From contig JACDQD010000006.1 in NCBI GenBank assembly GCA_019843655.1, forward strand, positions 9,788,034 to 9,852,033: DNA of 64,000 nt, written 5' to 3'. The stretch comes from Lethocerus indicus. Lineage: Eukaryota; Arthropoda; Insecta; Hemiptera; Belostomatidae. How positions within the stretch are numbered: position 1 is the first letter of the stretch; the number at the start of each line of letters is the position of its first letter. The translations under genes and the position numbers were made by a program. Shown piece after piece: positions 28,001-39,222 of this stretch. The notes under the pieces are model-generated. The model did no database searches and was not told the origin of the DNA. It saw only the letters and a program-made list of their open reading frames with translations.

Positions 28001-30942
28001 GTTTTTCATACGTTTATTAAATGCTAGGGTGTAACCTATCCAGCCTGCCACGGCATATGGAGGTTCTGGGCACCACCACTTGAGCGCAGTAGGCTAGCGA
28101 CCATCGCCTTCTGCGGAAGTTACGCCGGTGTAGTACTAGGCATGCCTCTTTCCGGTATTCTTACTGCCAGTTTAGGATGGAAGGCGCCGTTCTACTTTTA
28201 CGGTAATTTAATTCAAAACTAAAAGAGCAGTAACAAAACTGATAGTATTCCCGAAGAGACGATCCGAGTATTGATGATTGCGAAATAAATTATTTACTTC
28301 CAGGTGTATTTGGGCTGACATGGTACTGCGTATGGCTATGGTTGTCTTTTGAAAAACCTGCCAAGCATCCTACAATATCCGCCCGAGAACTTCATTACAT
28401 CGAACAATCCTTAGGTACAAACCCTTCTGTTTTCATCCTTGAGACATTGCAATTTATTTTTTTGTATTTAGCTGGATGTATACTGAACAAAAATTTTTGA
28501 ATTACAATGAAGGTTCTAGTACGAGCCAGGCAATGCCGACGATTTTTACAACACCGTGGCGTAAATTTCTAACTTCGATGCCCGTCTACGCCATTATTGT
28601 GGCCAATTTCTGCCGCTCTTGGAATTTCTACCTGCTAGTCCTGTTCCAAGCGTCGTATCTCGCTACTTCTTTCGGCTTGAAAATTGCAGAGGTAAATTAG
28701 TTTAGCTCAGTGGCAGCTTTTTTAATTGTTAAAAAATTAAAAATTGCTATGTAATAATGTCTAAAATGTTTAAATGCTATTATGTTTAAAAGACGGGTTT
28801 TCTTGGAGCAATGCCCCACCTTTTGATGACGGTGATAGTACCCTGTGGCGGTCTTTTGGCCGATCACCTGCGCAAAAGCGGCAGATTAACGACGACCAAC
28901 GTTAGGAAATTGTTCAACTGCGGGGGTTTCGGTATGGAGGCCCTTTTCTTCGTCTGTGTCGCCTATTCAAAAACTGCTTTCCAAGCCAACGCAGCCCTAA
29001 CTATGGGAGTCGCCTTCAGTGGTTTCGCCATCTCAGGTAAAAAGCATTCAGACTCTGTCACCTAAATATTCTAGGGCTTTCAACTCGGTTTAAAGTGCGC
29101 GATAAAAGTAGAATCGGGAAAACTCATGATTCTAAAGCTTTGATATTCTATATAAACAGCCATGATTTCCTTTACAATTGCACATTGCACATTCCAGTGA
29201 GATGAAATATCTTATATTTTATCTTTTTCATTACCATGTGTACTCCCATCGTTGGCTTTTACCAGATATTCTAGTTATTAAATCCATACCAATAGTTCCA
29301 AGTGCTTTCTTCAACTAATTTCTTTACGTTCTGTAAAATTTTCAACGACCTAATTTTAAATGATAGCGAGTGTCTTTTTCATTAAATTGAATAAGTTCGG
29401 AGTAAGATATAAAAAGGGCAAGGGCTAGTAGATAAAAGAATGTGTTGCTGGTTTAGTATTAGCGCCGGCATATTTCGTCCGGATATGTAATGTCCTGGCT
29501 CATTTTTTCATTATTTCACCTAATTTTCTTCCTTAATTTATTTTCACGGAAATCCTCAACCAAGACAGGCTACACTTAACACTACTTTTTGCAGCAATTA
29601 CATTACCTGGATTAGAATTTTTCGGAATGCACATTTTAAGAAATTACTTTATTTAAAATGTGGAAATGTTTATGCATTAATTTTACTTATTAGCTGATTT
29701 AATTCCCTATTCTGTATAAGTCAATTGGCAATCTCAATTTAAACCCAATAACTTTTTTTCAGGGTTTAATGTGAACCACCTAGACATAGCTCCTAGGTAT
29801 GCTAGTATACTCATGGGTATGTCAAATGGAATAGGGACAATAGCTGGGCTTATCTGCCCCATTGTAATAGATCACATAACCAGAGACCATGTGAGTAATA
29901 ATTGAAACTGAAAATTATTTATATTTCTTATCAATTATAATTAATCAAGTGTAATTATTCAACTTAATTACATTAAATTATAAGAAATACTAAACTAGGA
30001 AATACAATTGCAGAGTAAAGCTTCCTGGAAAATAGTGTTCTTGATGGCTGCCACAGTTCATTTAATAGGTGTGACATTCTATGCTATTTTTGCCAGCGGT
30101 GAACTGCAACCTTGGGCAGAACCACCAGAAGAACAAAAGAAAGCTTGGGACCCCATGGAGGGAGCTAAATCACCACCAGAAGCAAATAAGCAACCAGTAT
30201 TTATTTCCCTTCATATTGCATTTTTGAACATTTTATCTTATATTTCAAATTTCATTCCTAAAAATGATTTTTCATTTCACTACATTTTCTTATTACTTTA
30301 ATATTTTGAAACTGAGAAAGTTTTTATTTCTTTAACTGGTTTTCTTTTCTTATTTCTAAGCAGCACTGAATGCAAGCAAAATAGCCATTAAATTCATGCT
30401 AATGGTTTTAATATTTAAAAATGTATTAAAAATGCATGTGTCATATCAATTTTATATAATAATTAATACTATGTATGTTTATTATACCATAATCACAATC
30501 GTAGACAATTATTTTGATAGATAAAAAATAAAATTTAAAATATTGACAAAATGTATTTCTCTCAAATTAAACAGTGCTTAAAACACATTTCATTCATGAA
30601 ACATGAATTTCATAATAAATATAAGGTATTTATTTGGGAGTCTGCAATGGTTTGAAATATCATTACTTTGCTCATTTTTGTGTACATGATTGAAGACAAG
30701 ATCACAAGAGTGAAAATACTTCTTTCACTATCACAATACTAAAGTAAATATAATAAATTTCTCTTCATACAAATCTATTTTTACAGGATGGTAAGATGGT
30801 AGGTTATGGGGCAGTAACTGACATGGGATATACCAATCACATAATGACTGAAGAAGTTCAGCCAGAACCAAAAGATACATATATGTATGGAACAGTTGAA
30901 GACAGATCTACAGAGTCATATAACCCCTTCCTCACCAAATAA
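16058..30942 (+). CDS. VGlut: Vesicular glutamate transporter (VGLUT, SLC17 family), 5' partial, 15 exons
   Basis: VGLUT loads glutamate into synaptic vesicles using the proton-driven membrane potential. Exons: 16058-16108, 16492-16619, 16733-16797, 23249-23272, 23751-23789, 24656-24688, 25504-25622, 25840-25954, 28028-28202, 28304-28414, 28513-28691, 28793-29036, 29763-29890, 30014-30196, 30787-30942. They join in frame to 582 residues plus a partial first codon. Seen in order: cytosolic tail with RHIDKYI; TM1 ending [11 protein letters not shown]; a luminal loop with sequons [24 protein letters not shown] (TM2); [20 protein letters not shown] (TM4); [22 protein letters not shown] (TM7); [29 protein letters not shown]; and a tyrosine-rich tail ending in an NPF motif. 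The TM4 Arg-Glu and TM7 Arg important in mammalian VGLUTs are present. Exon 11 uses a weak acceptor at 28512, because the better-looking one at 28471 brings a stop. The start codon was not found. SLC17A5/phosphate-transporter relatives are possible but less likely given the motif matches. Confidence 0.95.
16798..23248 (+). other. VGLUT intron 3 (6.45 kb)
   Basis: A long CpG-containing intron with GC-rich patches (17.1-17.3, 18.6-19.0 and 22.3-22.8 kb), an AG tract at 18845-18860 and an 11-base G run near 22544. Its open frames (for example 22470-22772) have no recognisable motif. No RNA gene or complete mobile element was recognised. Confidence 0.7.
23249..23272 (+). CDS. VGlut: VGLUT microexon (24 nt, luminal loop)
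   Basis: This part of VGLUT codes LNETGKAA between an acceptor ...CCTCCAG and a perfect GTAAGT donor. It begins and ends between codons, as do exon 3 before it and exon 5 after it, so it can be included or skipped without shifting the frame. A longer reading from an acceptor at about 23187 is ruled out by an in-frame stop. NET is an N-glycosylation sequon, fitting the first luminal loop. It sits 6.45 kb downstream of the preceding exon. Its existence rests on phase and splice signals, not on family similarity, which is low in this loop. Confidence 0.65.
23751..23789 (+). CDS. VGlut: VGLUT microexon (39 nt, luminal loop)
   Basis: It codes [13 protein letters not shown], with two overlapping-range sequons (NGT, NIT). 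A strong pyrimidine tract and CAG precede it and GTGAGT follows. It is phase 0 on both sides and belongs to the first luminal loop. Confidence 0.8.
24656..24688 (+). CDS. VGlut: VGLUT microexon (33 nt, luminal loop)
   Basis: It codes [11 protein letters not shown] between ...CACAG and GTAAGT, phase 0 on both sides. The next exon (25504) resumes with EIKFHW just before TM2. The two histidines lie on the luminal side if the usual topology holds. Confidence 0.75.
25955..28027 (+). other. VGLUT intron 8 (2.07 kb), candidate regulatory intron
   Basis: The intron interrupts the conserved TM4 coding segment exactly between GLVE and GVTYPACHG. Its downstream half (27.15-27.57 kb) has GC-rich stretches interleaved with several TAATTA/CAATTA homeodomain-type motifs. 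No exon is seen. Confidence 0.6.
27543..27565. promoter_or_regulatory. TAATTA palindrome, candidate homeodomain site
   Basis: GCTAATTAAT and its reverse complement flank three bases (CTA). It contains repeated TAAT cores as bound by homeodomain dimers. It lies in an intron of a neuron-specific gene, so an enhancer role is possible but is inference only. Confidence 0.35.
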
Positions 30943-31118
30943 TTAAATTATTGATCAGTATGTTACAAAAAAAATGTATTGTATAGATAAACTATTTAAT
31001 TTTATCTTGTTGTAACCACTTTACTAATTATCCAAAACACATATTATAGCAACAATTGTTCTTTTTCCTCACATAAGGTTGTATCCAAAATACAGTATCC
31101 ATATTAGTTTAAACTTTG

Positions 31119-31124
31119 AATAAA
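31119..31124 (+). other. Poly(A) signal candidate, proximal VGLUT
   Basis: AATAAA 177 bases after the VGLUT stop codon, the first canonical signal downstream. Use of it would give a short 3' UTR. Confidence 0.4.
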
Positions 31125-34100
31125 AATGAAAAAATACATATATATAGATAAAGAAAGATTACAATATTGCATTTTTCATAATCAACAGTAAGTTTTAGGC
31201 TGTGGGAGTAATACATTAATTCTCTTTCTTGTTCAGATTGTGTATCCAAAGCCATGATTTAGAAATCAGAATTAAGAATGTCATTTAAGCTGTAAACATA
31301 AAATAAATACAAAGCAGTACATATAGGTGATTAGCTATTTATGAATATAAATATGTAAATTTGTACAAATTCTTTGACATTTGAAACTAAAATTGTGTAA
31401 GTCTATTTAACTATTTAAGTACTATACTATTTAAATTTATTTTGCACTTGTCATTCTTGAATTTATCTACATTTATATCCTCATTGAAATTTGTGTTTAA
31501 AAAAATGCCTACAGTTGTAGCCATCTCTAAAATATTTGGCATTTAAACTGATTAAAGTATTTCAGTTTTTACAGGAAGTATTTTTATACTTTAGAATGAC
31601 ATGTGTATGTAACAAGACTCCAATGCATCAGTCTGAATCTGTGATTCCAAAATAATAATTGCATTATGAATACTTTGTGTTAATTAGCATCATTGTGTAT
31701 TTAGCGCAATAAGAGAATTAATAAAAAATATAGTCATACAATATGTATGCTATAGTTTATAAATAAGTAGCTTAGATTTTAGGTGTGCCTCAGGGTTTAA
31801 ATAATTGCTAGAAAGAAAAACCCTCCTTTATTGTCTGATATAAGATATTAAGGTCAATTTGAGAGTTATGATAAGCAATGCCCTTTGTTGACAATACAAC
31901 TTTATATTTTGAATATATTTAATAATATTAAATAATCACTCTTGTGTATTATAATGATAGTGAAAGTTTTTTTAAATTCACTTTTTACGTTATGTAGGCA
32001 TTTATCCTCTGGAAAAATGACAGTTACCTATAATGACTAAGTAAACTACTTATTAGGATTTAGTTTGAGACGGATTAATTATTATTCTGTGTATGATATA
32101 AATATTAATGTTGCAAATCTAATACGCTAATGCATATTTCATAAATAAAATTGATTAGAATAATTGATTATTTATGTGCCTAAGCATTTGTATAGATAGG
32201 ATATCCCTAACAGAAAAAATTATTCTGTTCAAAATAGATTGTTCTTCATAATAGATAATGTGATTAAATGTTGTAATCATAAACTTTTTTAATAATTATA
32301 AATTCACAATTGATATTTCAAAGTAAAGATTATTTTTTAAGCCATTTACAACTACTAAAAAGGGAAATTAAAACTCAGTAACATTCTTCATTACAGAAAA
32401 TAAATGTAATTTAAGGCACATTTTTCTGTTAGGGAATCATGATATATGAATTTTAATGTTTAAGACAAACAATAATAGAGTTTTCACTCAAAAGGCTGTG
32501 TTGACAATAATTAGATTTTAAGTATAAAATTAATAAACAATGGAACTTCAGTAGAAGAGCTTGAACCCCTTCTAGGAAGAAAGTTAATTATGTTTTCAAT
32601 ATTTAAGTAATGCTCAATGATAGAATATAACAAAAAAATTTTTTGCCTGTTGATAGGAATATAAATTTAACTTACAATAACAAAACATACTGTAACTAAA
32701 ATAAACAATTGATTAAGTGAGAACACAATACTTAAAATTTTACTAGAAGGGGTTAATGTATAAAAATGTATGCTTGTATGCTGCCATGTCTCAAAAAGAA
32801 AGGAAGAAACTGTCAGTGTCAATTTTATTCTAATATATTTCAAATTTTAACTAATGGATATATGGAATTAAAGCATTGTAATAGTTACTTCCTGCAAAGA
32901 GTTAAAATAAAATTGATTGTATGATGAAATTTAATATAAATTGCTTTATATTTACAAAACATGTAAAAACTGTATGTACATTATAAAATTGACAGACAGC
33001 AATATGTGGAAAGCTCTTAAGGTGTAGATGTGAAAATGTTGAAACTATGGTAGCAAGTTGCAGTGTATTGACAGTGCTTTCAGTTAGTAACGAAAACAAT
33101 ACATACGACAATAACTAATTACAGAAGTGCTTTTTGGGGTGTACATTGTGCACATATGCAGACTTAAGTATAGGAAAAATACTATTATTTTTTCTACATA
33201 AAAATAAACAATGACAATAATATTTTAGGCCTACCATTAAAATAAAAATTTAATATTGAAGAACCATATTCATAATTAGGTATATGTAATTAAGGGAAAA
33301 TCGTTAACTTAAACTCATGTAATGTAACAATAGGTTACATATTCACACTAAAGAAACTTGAATTTATTAAATTAAATTTATTTATTTAATTTATTGTTTT
33401 AATGAATTAAAAAAGTCAAACCAAAACCATTATCAATCTCAATTTTAGAAATGTCTTATTAAACATAGTTTAAAGCTATATAGTTATTCATATACATCTC
33501 TCTTAAACTAAAAAATATATATTTTTATCCTATCAGAGACTTTTGAATTTATTTTTTATTCACCAATCAAATGGCAGTATGAAATAAATTTCATAAATTA
33601 AGGGAAAAATGTGTCTACACCCGTAATATAAAGACTGTTAACTAATATGCATCTTAGAATTTTTATTAAAAAGCTAATAATCATTCTAACAGTATAACTA
33701 TATAAAAATAAAACAGTATGAGCAATTATTTGTTGCAATTTGTTTTTACATTATACTTAATTATGAATATGTGTAAATGGTATGTATGACACTGTTCCAG
33801 AATGCACTGGTTATTGAAGCACAATTTTTGGATATTAGAAGGAGCACTAGTTAATGAACAGGCACAGATCATACAACTTATGTAGTTACACTTGAATTTT
33901 ACACAAACTGAATGGCACATTTTGTAGACAAGCACTGCACTCACCTACTCATAATTGATGTAAATACACTTGAATGATTGCTTGGATGTTCAATGCACAA
34001 TGCACTCACTGTCTTTGTATTATAGTTAGATAGCGTGTACAGCACTTGCCTAGAAATAAGTTGCTTTCATTAATATTAGATATTATAAATAATGCATGTT

Positions 34101-35314
34101 TATTACACTGAATGTATGTCATATATACCCTCTCTATTCTTAGGTAGCAGTAGATTTAGCGTGTACAGTAATACAATTAATTGGCACACTAATTTTCTCA
34201 TTTGCTTAGGAGACAAAATCCTTACATGTATGATATTTCACTGCAAAACTTTAAATATAGAATATTTGTACTTACTTTGATGGTATATATAGAAGAACAA
34301 TTCTTAATTCTGATATCTATTACGTGGTGCATAAAATGCTCTATTGTAAAATGTCATATGAGAATAAGATAGCAATTATAATCCAACAAATTAATGATAA
34401 ATGTACATCTCTTTGACATAGCAATAATTGTCTAGGCTAAAATTGTCCCACAATGGGAGTGTGTTCCAATGTGTGTGTGAGTGCATGGCTATATACTGTT
34501 AGAACACTTGTTTTATTGCATACATTTAATTATTTCAGTAATTAATCAAACACTCCTACTCTGTCACACTCCTATTTCATCAACATCTGTTGATAAAATA
34601 GTATTCATCTAAATTTCCTGTGTTTTTGTTTTTATTTGAAAGGCCTAATTGACAATAATTATGAATACTAAAAACCATTATTATGTGATACAAAATGCTT
34701 AAATTAAATGATACTGAAACCTGTTTCACTGCAAACTTAAGCAGTTAAACATTCTGTGTGAATTTATTCTGTAAATATGCATATTGTTGGGTATATTTAA
34801 AATATGGATGTTGTGTAGTTTTATTTTCAAGCATGGTGTAATATTAGGTGTTTAAAAATGTAAAAAATAGCAATTTTTTAAAAACTATAAAAAAATACAT
34901 TTTCTAATGAACTTCATTAAACTCAGACATCTGAAATGTAAAGGTTTTTGAAACATGATCCCTTCTGAATTTGATAATAATATATAATATTTTATTCTGT
35001 TGTATACCACCTAGTCTGTCATTAAAATAGACTTTAGTTGTCACTGTTTTTGTTATTTTCAAATAATTAATGAGTAATACTGAAGGTCTATTCATAAAAA
35101 TTATTATTCTTTAATGTAATGGAATATGAAGAATTTAATTTAAGTACGAAAATTGTGTAAATATGTACTGTTTGAAGTCTCAGAAGTGTAATAAGGATAC
35201 AGTTTATATGTAGGTATTTTAAATGTATGTTATGAACAATTAGTTAATCTATATTTCAAATGAATTTATGGAATGAAATGTCTTATTTCATCGTTCCACA
35301 TTTATAAGTCAACA

Positions 35315-35320
35315 AATAAA
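35315..35320 (+). other. Poly(A) signal candidate, distal VGLUT
   Basis: AATAAA followed by a GT/T-rich segment within 25 bases, near the far end of the CpG-poor stretch. Confidence 0.3.
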
Positions 35321-36100
35321 GTTGATTATTATTGAAATAAGCAAAATTGAACTTCACTGTGGTAGTAAATTGTGTGTCATACATTAGCTTCAAAATAAGG
35401 ATTGAACGTCATTGAATAAAATATTCTTTTCTTCTCAAAGAAGAGTTATTATAAATTACCTTTGAAATGTATAACTTTACAATATAATTTTTTTGTGAAA
35501 CTGATTAAATTAAAAAATGATTGATTTCACTATTGTTAGAATACAGTTTATAAATTATGTTGTAGACCATTTTTTTCAGTTTTTACATTTTACAAAGTGT
35601 AGTAATTTCATTTATTTGTATTTTTATAATCAAGTGTATATTTTCAGTTTTTTTTATAAATTAATGCAGTAATTGAAATGATTATGTTTCATGATATTTT
35701 ATTATTAAACTTAATTTGTGAATATAAATATTTTAATCATTCCTTTATATTATTGTTAATTATCACCTTCATTGAAAAAGTATTATATAAATGTTGTAGA
35801 AAATTGGTTGAATAGTTGATAAAATTGAATATTTATGTAATTTGTTCAAAATTCTTCTATTGAAGCTGTTACGTAGTGTTCATTAGGTGATCAATGTATG
35901 TTTAAAAAGTGGAATTAAATATATTATTTACTGTTAAGTACAGTTTTGACAATGCCCATGTTAATTAACTTTATTATAAAAAGAATTATTGTCTGTCACC
36001 ACCCACTAAACCTCACATATAACCCTTTATAATCAATTTTATTTTGTATTTATGAATTAATATTTTGAAACTGCAATATTAAATTATTATATATTGTGCT

Positions 36101-38556
36101 CCTTTCAAGATTCCCACTAAATTCTAATTACTTCCATTATTAATAGCAATGAGCAAAGGCGAGAGTGGCCTTTTGAAAGGAGTAAAATATTTCTCTAGAC
36201 TAATAAATGGCAATATTAGGCAGAAGGGTGACAGAAAAAAATACAGGCATGTTGAAGGAATATACCGTTGTAACTTCATTTTTAACTTTCAATAGGTTTT
36301 TACTTCTTCAAACCCAACATTGAAATAATGCATGAACTTCAGCGAAATCTAAAATATGAAGAAACAACTTTAATTAAATGAATATATCTCCTGTGATTAT
36401 TCTATTATGAATAATACCATAAGCAGACTAGAATCTTAACCAGTATAAACGTGATGAGATGTATATTCCCGATATGCACCAAATTGGAATTATTACTGGC
36501 TCTTATAAAGGTCATGGCCTGGTTACATTTAAATGCATTATCCCTTATATAAACATTACATGCCATTAACTCTTTCGTAATCCAAAAAATATCTGTGGCC
36601 TTGGTAACCTAATTGCTATTCTCGAGCACGAATCCCGTAACCAATGTCAAATATCTTTTAGGTCAGCTAAACGCATTTATTTAAGCTGTCCGATTTTATT
36701 TTCAGAACCCTGATTCCAAGGAATACAGCAAGTTTTTTTCTTAAGCCTGCTGGTTCCTTCCTCGAAGAGAGTCGTTAATTGACAAGTATAGTAGAGAAAT
36801 ATTATTTGTACATTTATATTTAACTTTTCTGCTTTTATACTTACTGTAAATTTTGATCCAAAGTCCTTAAAGTTTAAGAATATCGAAATGGCGCTCCCTC
36901 ATTAGCTTCACAATATCAGTTATTACTCCCATTTAGTTAGACTTTAGACTTTATTTAGTTTATACTTCATTATTTTATAGGGTTTTGAACTATCAAATAT
37001 TTTATCTAATGTTGTTTTCCCGATGAAGGCACATACTGAAAATGAAAGCCAAAGTATTGCATTGAATACAGCACACAGACATTTCATGAACTCTTCGTGG
37101 AATGTTACAGCAGCCGTGCCCTTTAAAATCTGTTATGTGTCAATGAAGCGGCCTCCTACTTCTAAACTTCAAACGACATAATAATCAATCACAGATCAAT
37201 ACACCTTTAAGAGAAACTGGATTCAGATAAACATGCAATAGATACAAACAGATAAACATGCAATAGATACAAACAGATAAACGTGGTTTATAGATATAAT
37301 GAAGTTTGCCTACAATTGCCATACAATTGAAATTTTAAAAATTCTCATCTACTTTTAATGAAGTTCTTGGGAATAATACTTGCTTTAAATGAATAAATCT
37401 TAACCAATATCTGACAAACCATCGTCAAATCTCGTCCCAATCGTCAAATTTTAGTTCCAAAAAGTACATTTAGAAAAATAAGTGCATGATAAACGCTTTT
37501 CATTTAAAAACAAAATCTAAAGAAGAAATTTGCATTGAATTATTTAGTTGTATTGAAAAATCCAATTTTCCTTTAACTAACTGTTTACCTTCAACATGTT
37601 TAGAGGCATAATTAAATAAACATTAATAATAGAATCAAAAAATTAAATTCTCTAAAAAACAATAAAAATATTGACGTGATTTGAAACTTCTTTGAGGAGG
37701 GTTTATGAACGTATGAGAAGACTATTAGAAATGTGAAAAGTGAAAGCAATTTTATAACACTCTTCGAAAGGAAGGTTGGATTATGGCCTTCGCGAAGGCC
37801 ACAGTAATCTGCTTTTTGCCAAGTTACCAGTTTAGAACGTAATTTTATTTTGCTCTGAATGTTAATGTTCGATTACGTAATAACACTTCAATTATTATGC
37901 AAGCATGGGAGTAAAAAACTTGTGGAAGAATTTCATAAACAAACTGCAAAATAAGATTGCCATCTACAGCCAAGTTGTCAGTGGTTGTTGACAATTTTTA
38001 ATCGTTTAATATATCGCACCTCTTGATAAAGGATGTTTACGTATTGAATAGATTAGGATATTTATTAGACCTACTAACTTAAAGGCTAGGTATTCAAAAC
38101 CTTCCTAGACTTGTTAGTATGAAAAACAGCCGCTACTGTTAAATAAATCAATAATATAACAATACACATTAAACGAATCGCAATTTCCATGTAAGGGAGG
38201 TTATGCAAAAATAATCTCCAGTATAATAACCGTCACTAACAACAATATTAAGAATTGTACTAGCGAAACGTATTCAATGCTCAACACATTTCAATAGGCA
38301 CTTTCATTTTTGATGGCTTAACATAATATTGTACTCATTAATATGTTAATAAAGAAGATGGAAATCAATTGTTTACTCCTTTATCTTACTTGGTAAAATA
38401 ACTTCAAGCGTGCTTGAGACAATGACGTAATTATAACGGTAGAATATAACTACCAAAATAGGGAAATTTTTATAATGGAGTTTTACCGCCATGTCACGGT
38501 TGGCTACACTGTTCCAGAAGTCAGGTTATGGTAGGAGACTATGATCCTATCGAATT
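36101..38556. other. Intergenic spacer VGLUT to ANAPC11
   Basis: CpG reappears here and no exon is recognised. It holds a short tandem repeat at 37224 and, at its end, the ANAPC11 5' UTR and promoter, whose start site I cannot place. Confidence 0.6.
37224..37282. repeat. 25-bp tandem repeat, about 2.4 copies
   Basis: The unit begins CAGATAAACATGCAATAG. Copies 37224-37248 and 37249-37273 are identical, followed by a partial copy with one change. Confidence 0.9.
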
Positions 38557-39104
38557 ATGAAAGCAACTATTAAAAGTAGTTTATATCATATTTTGCTTGC
38601 ACTTACTGCTGTATTTGAAGTAATATCGATACTATTTATTGTCAACTAACTTTTATTCTACCTATTGTTTCTTTTTTCCATAGGTTGGACTGGAGTTGCT
38701 ACTTGGAGGTGGCTTGCAAATGATGACACTTGTGGAATTTGCCGATTAGCTTTCGATGGTTGTTGCCCGGATTGTAAAATTCCTGGTGATGACTGCCCAC
38801 TAGGTATTTAATTTTATGACATACCATACCTATTTTTAATTATTTAAAAATATAATCACCCCCCAGAGCATTATTTTTGTGGCACCCTTCTATAGCCTTG
38901 ATTTGAAGGTTCACATTTATTCTAACATAATGAATTAGCACGTTTTCAGGATTCATTGTCTAAGGCGTATTTTCATTCCTTTTTACAGTTTGGGGACAAT
39001 GCTCTCATTGTTTTCATATCCATTGTATTATGAAATGGCTGAATTCTCAACAAGTCGCCCAACCATGCCCTATGTGTAGACAAGACTGGAAATTTAGGGA
39101 ATAA
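38557..39104 (+). CDS. ANAPC11: Anaphase-promoting complex subunit 11 (RING-H2)
   Basis: ANAPC11 is the RING subunit of the APC/C ubiquitin ligase; it recruits the E2 that ubiquitinates cyclins and securin. Exons 38557-38575, 38684-38803 and 38989-39104 join to 84 residues, the usual length for the family. The start [16 protein letters not shown] matches the conserved N-terminus. Zinc ligands of the extended RING are all visible: C23, C26, C34, C37, C44, C51, H53, H56, H58, C59, C73 and C76, ending WKFRE. The first intron splits the serine codon after MKATIK. A splice donor (GTAAGT) lies 11 bases after the stop, so the message continues into the FAM89-like exons. RBX1 is excluded by the lack of its longer N-terminus and by the CCPDCK insertion. 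Confidence 0.97.
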
Positions 39105-39115
39105 TATACTCTATT

Positions 39116-39217
39116 GTAAGTAAATAATTTGGTTCATAATATGTGTGCTTACTTAATATTGATATTAACATGTGGCTTTTATAAATAGCTTCTAATTTCT
39201 GCTTTTGTGCATTTCAG
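39116..39217 (+). other. Intron joining ANAPC11 and FAM89-like ORFs
   Basis: GTAAGT starts 11 bases after the ANAPC11 stop and a pyrimidine tract plus CAG ends at 39217, 5 bases before the ATG of the next ORF. No AATAAA lies between the two ORFs. This is what a dicistronic transcript would look like. Confidence 0.65.
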
Positions 39218-39222
39218 TAAAA

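Larger units (their letters stand above)
30943..36100 (+). other. AT-rich, CpG-depleted stretch after VGLUT, possible long 3' UTR
   Basis: Starting at the VGLUT stop, about 5 kb is AT-rich and nearly free of CpG, with no exon-like frame on either strand. The change back to CpG-containing DNA occurs near 36.1 kb. Several AATAAA signals occur, the first at 31119 and a good late one at 35315. U-rich segments and three TGTAAATA words (33959, 34770, 35156) would fit a regulated neuronal 3' UTR. Where the transcript really ends cannot be read from sequence. Confidence 0.45.
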
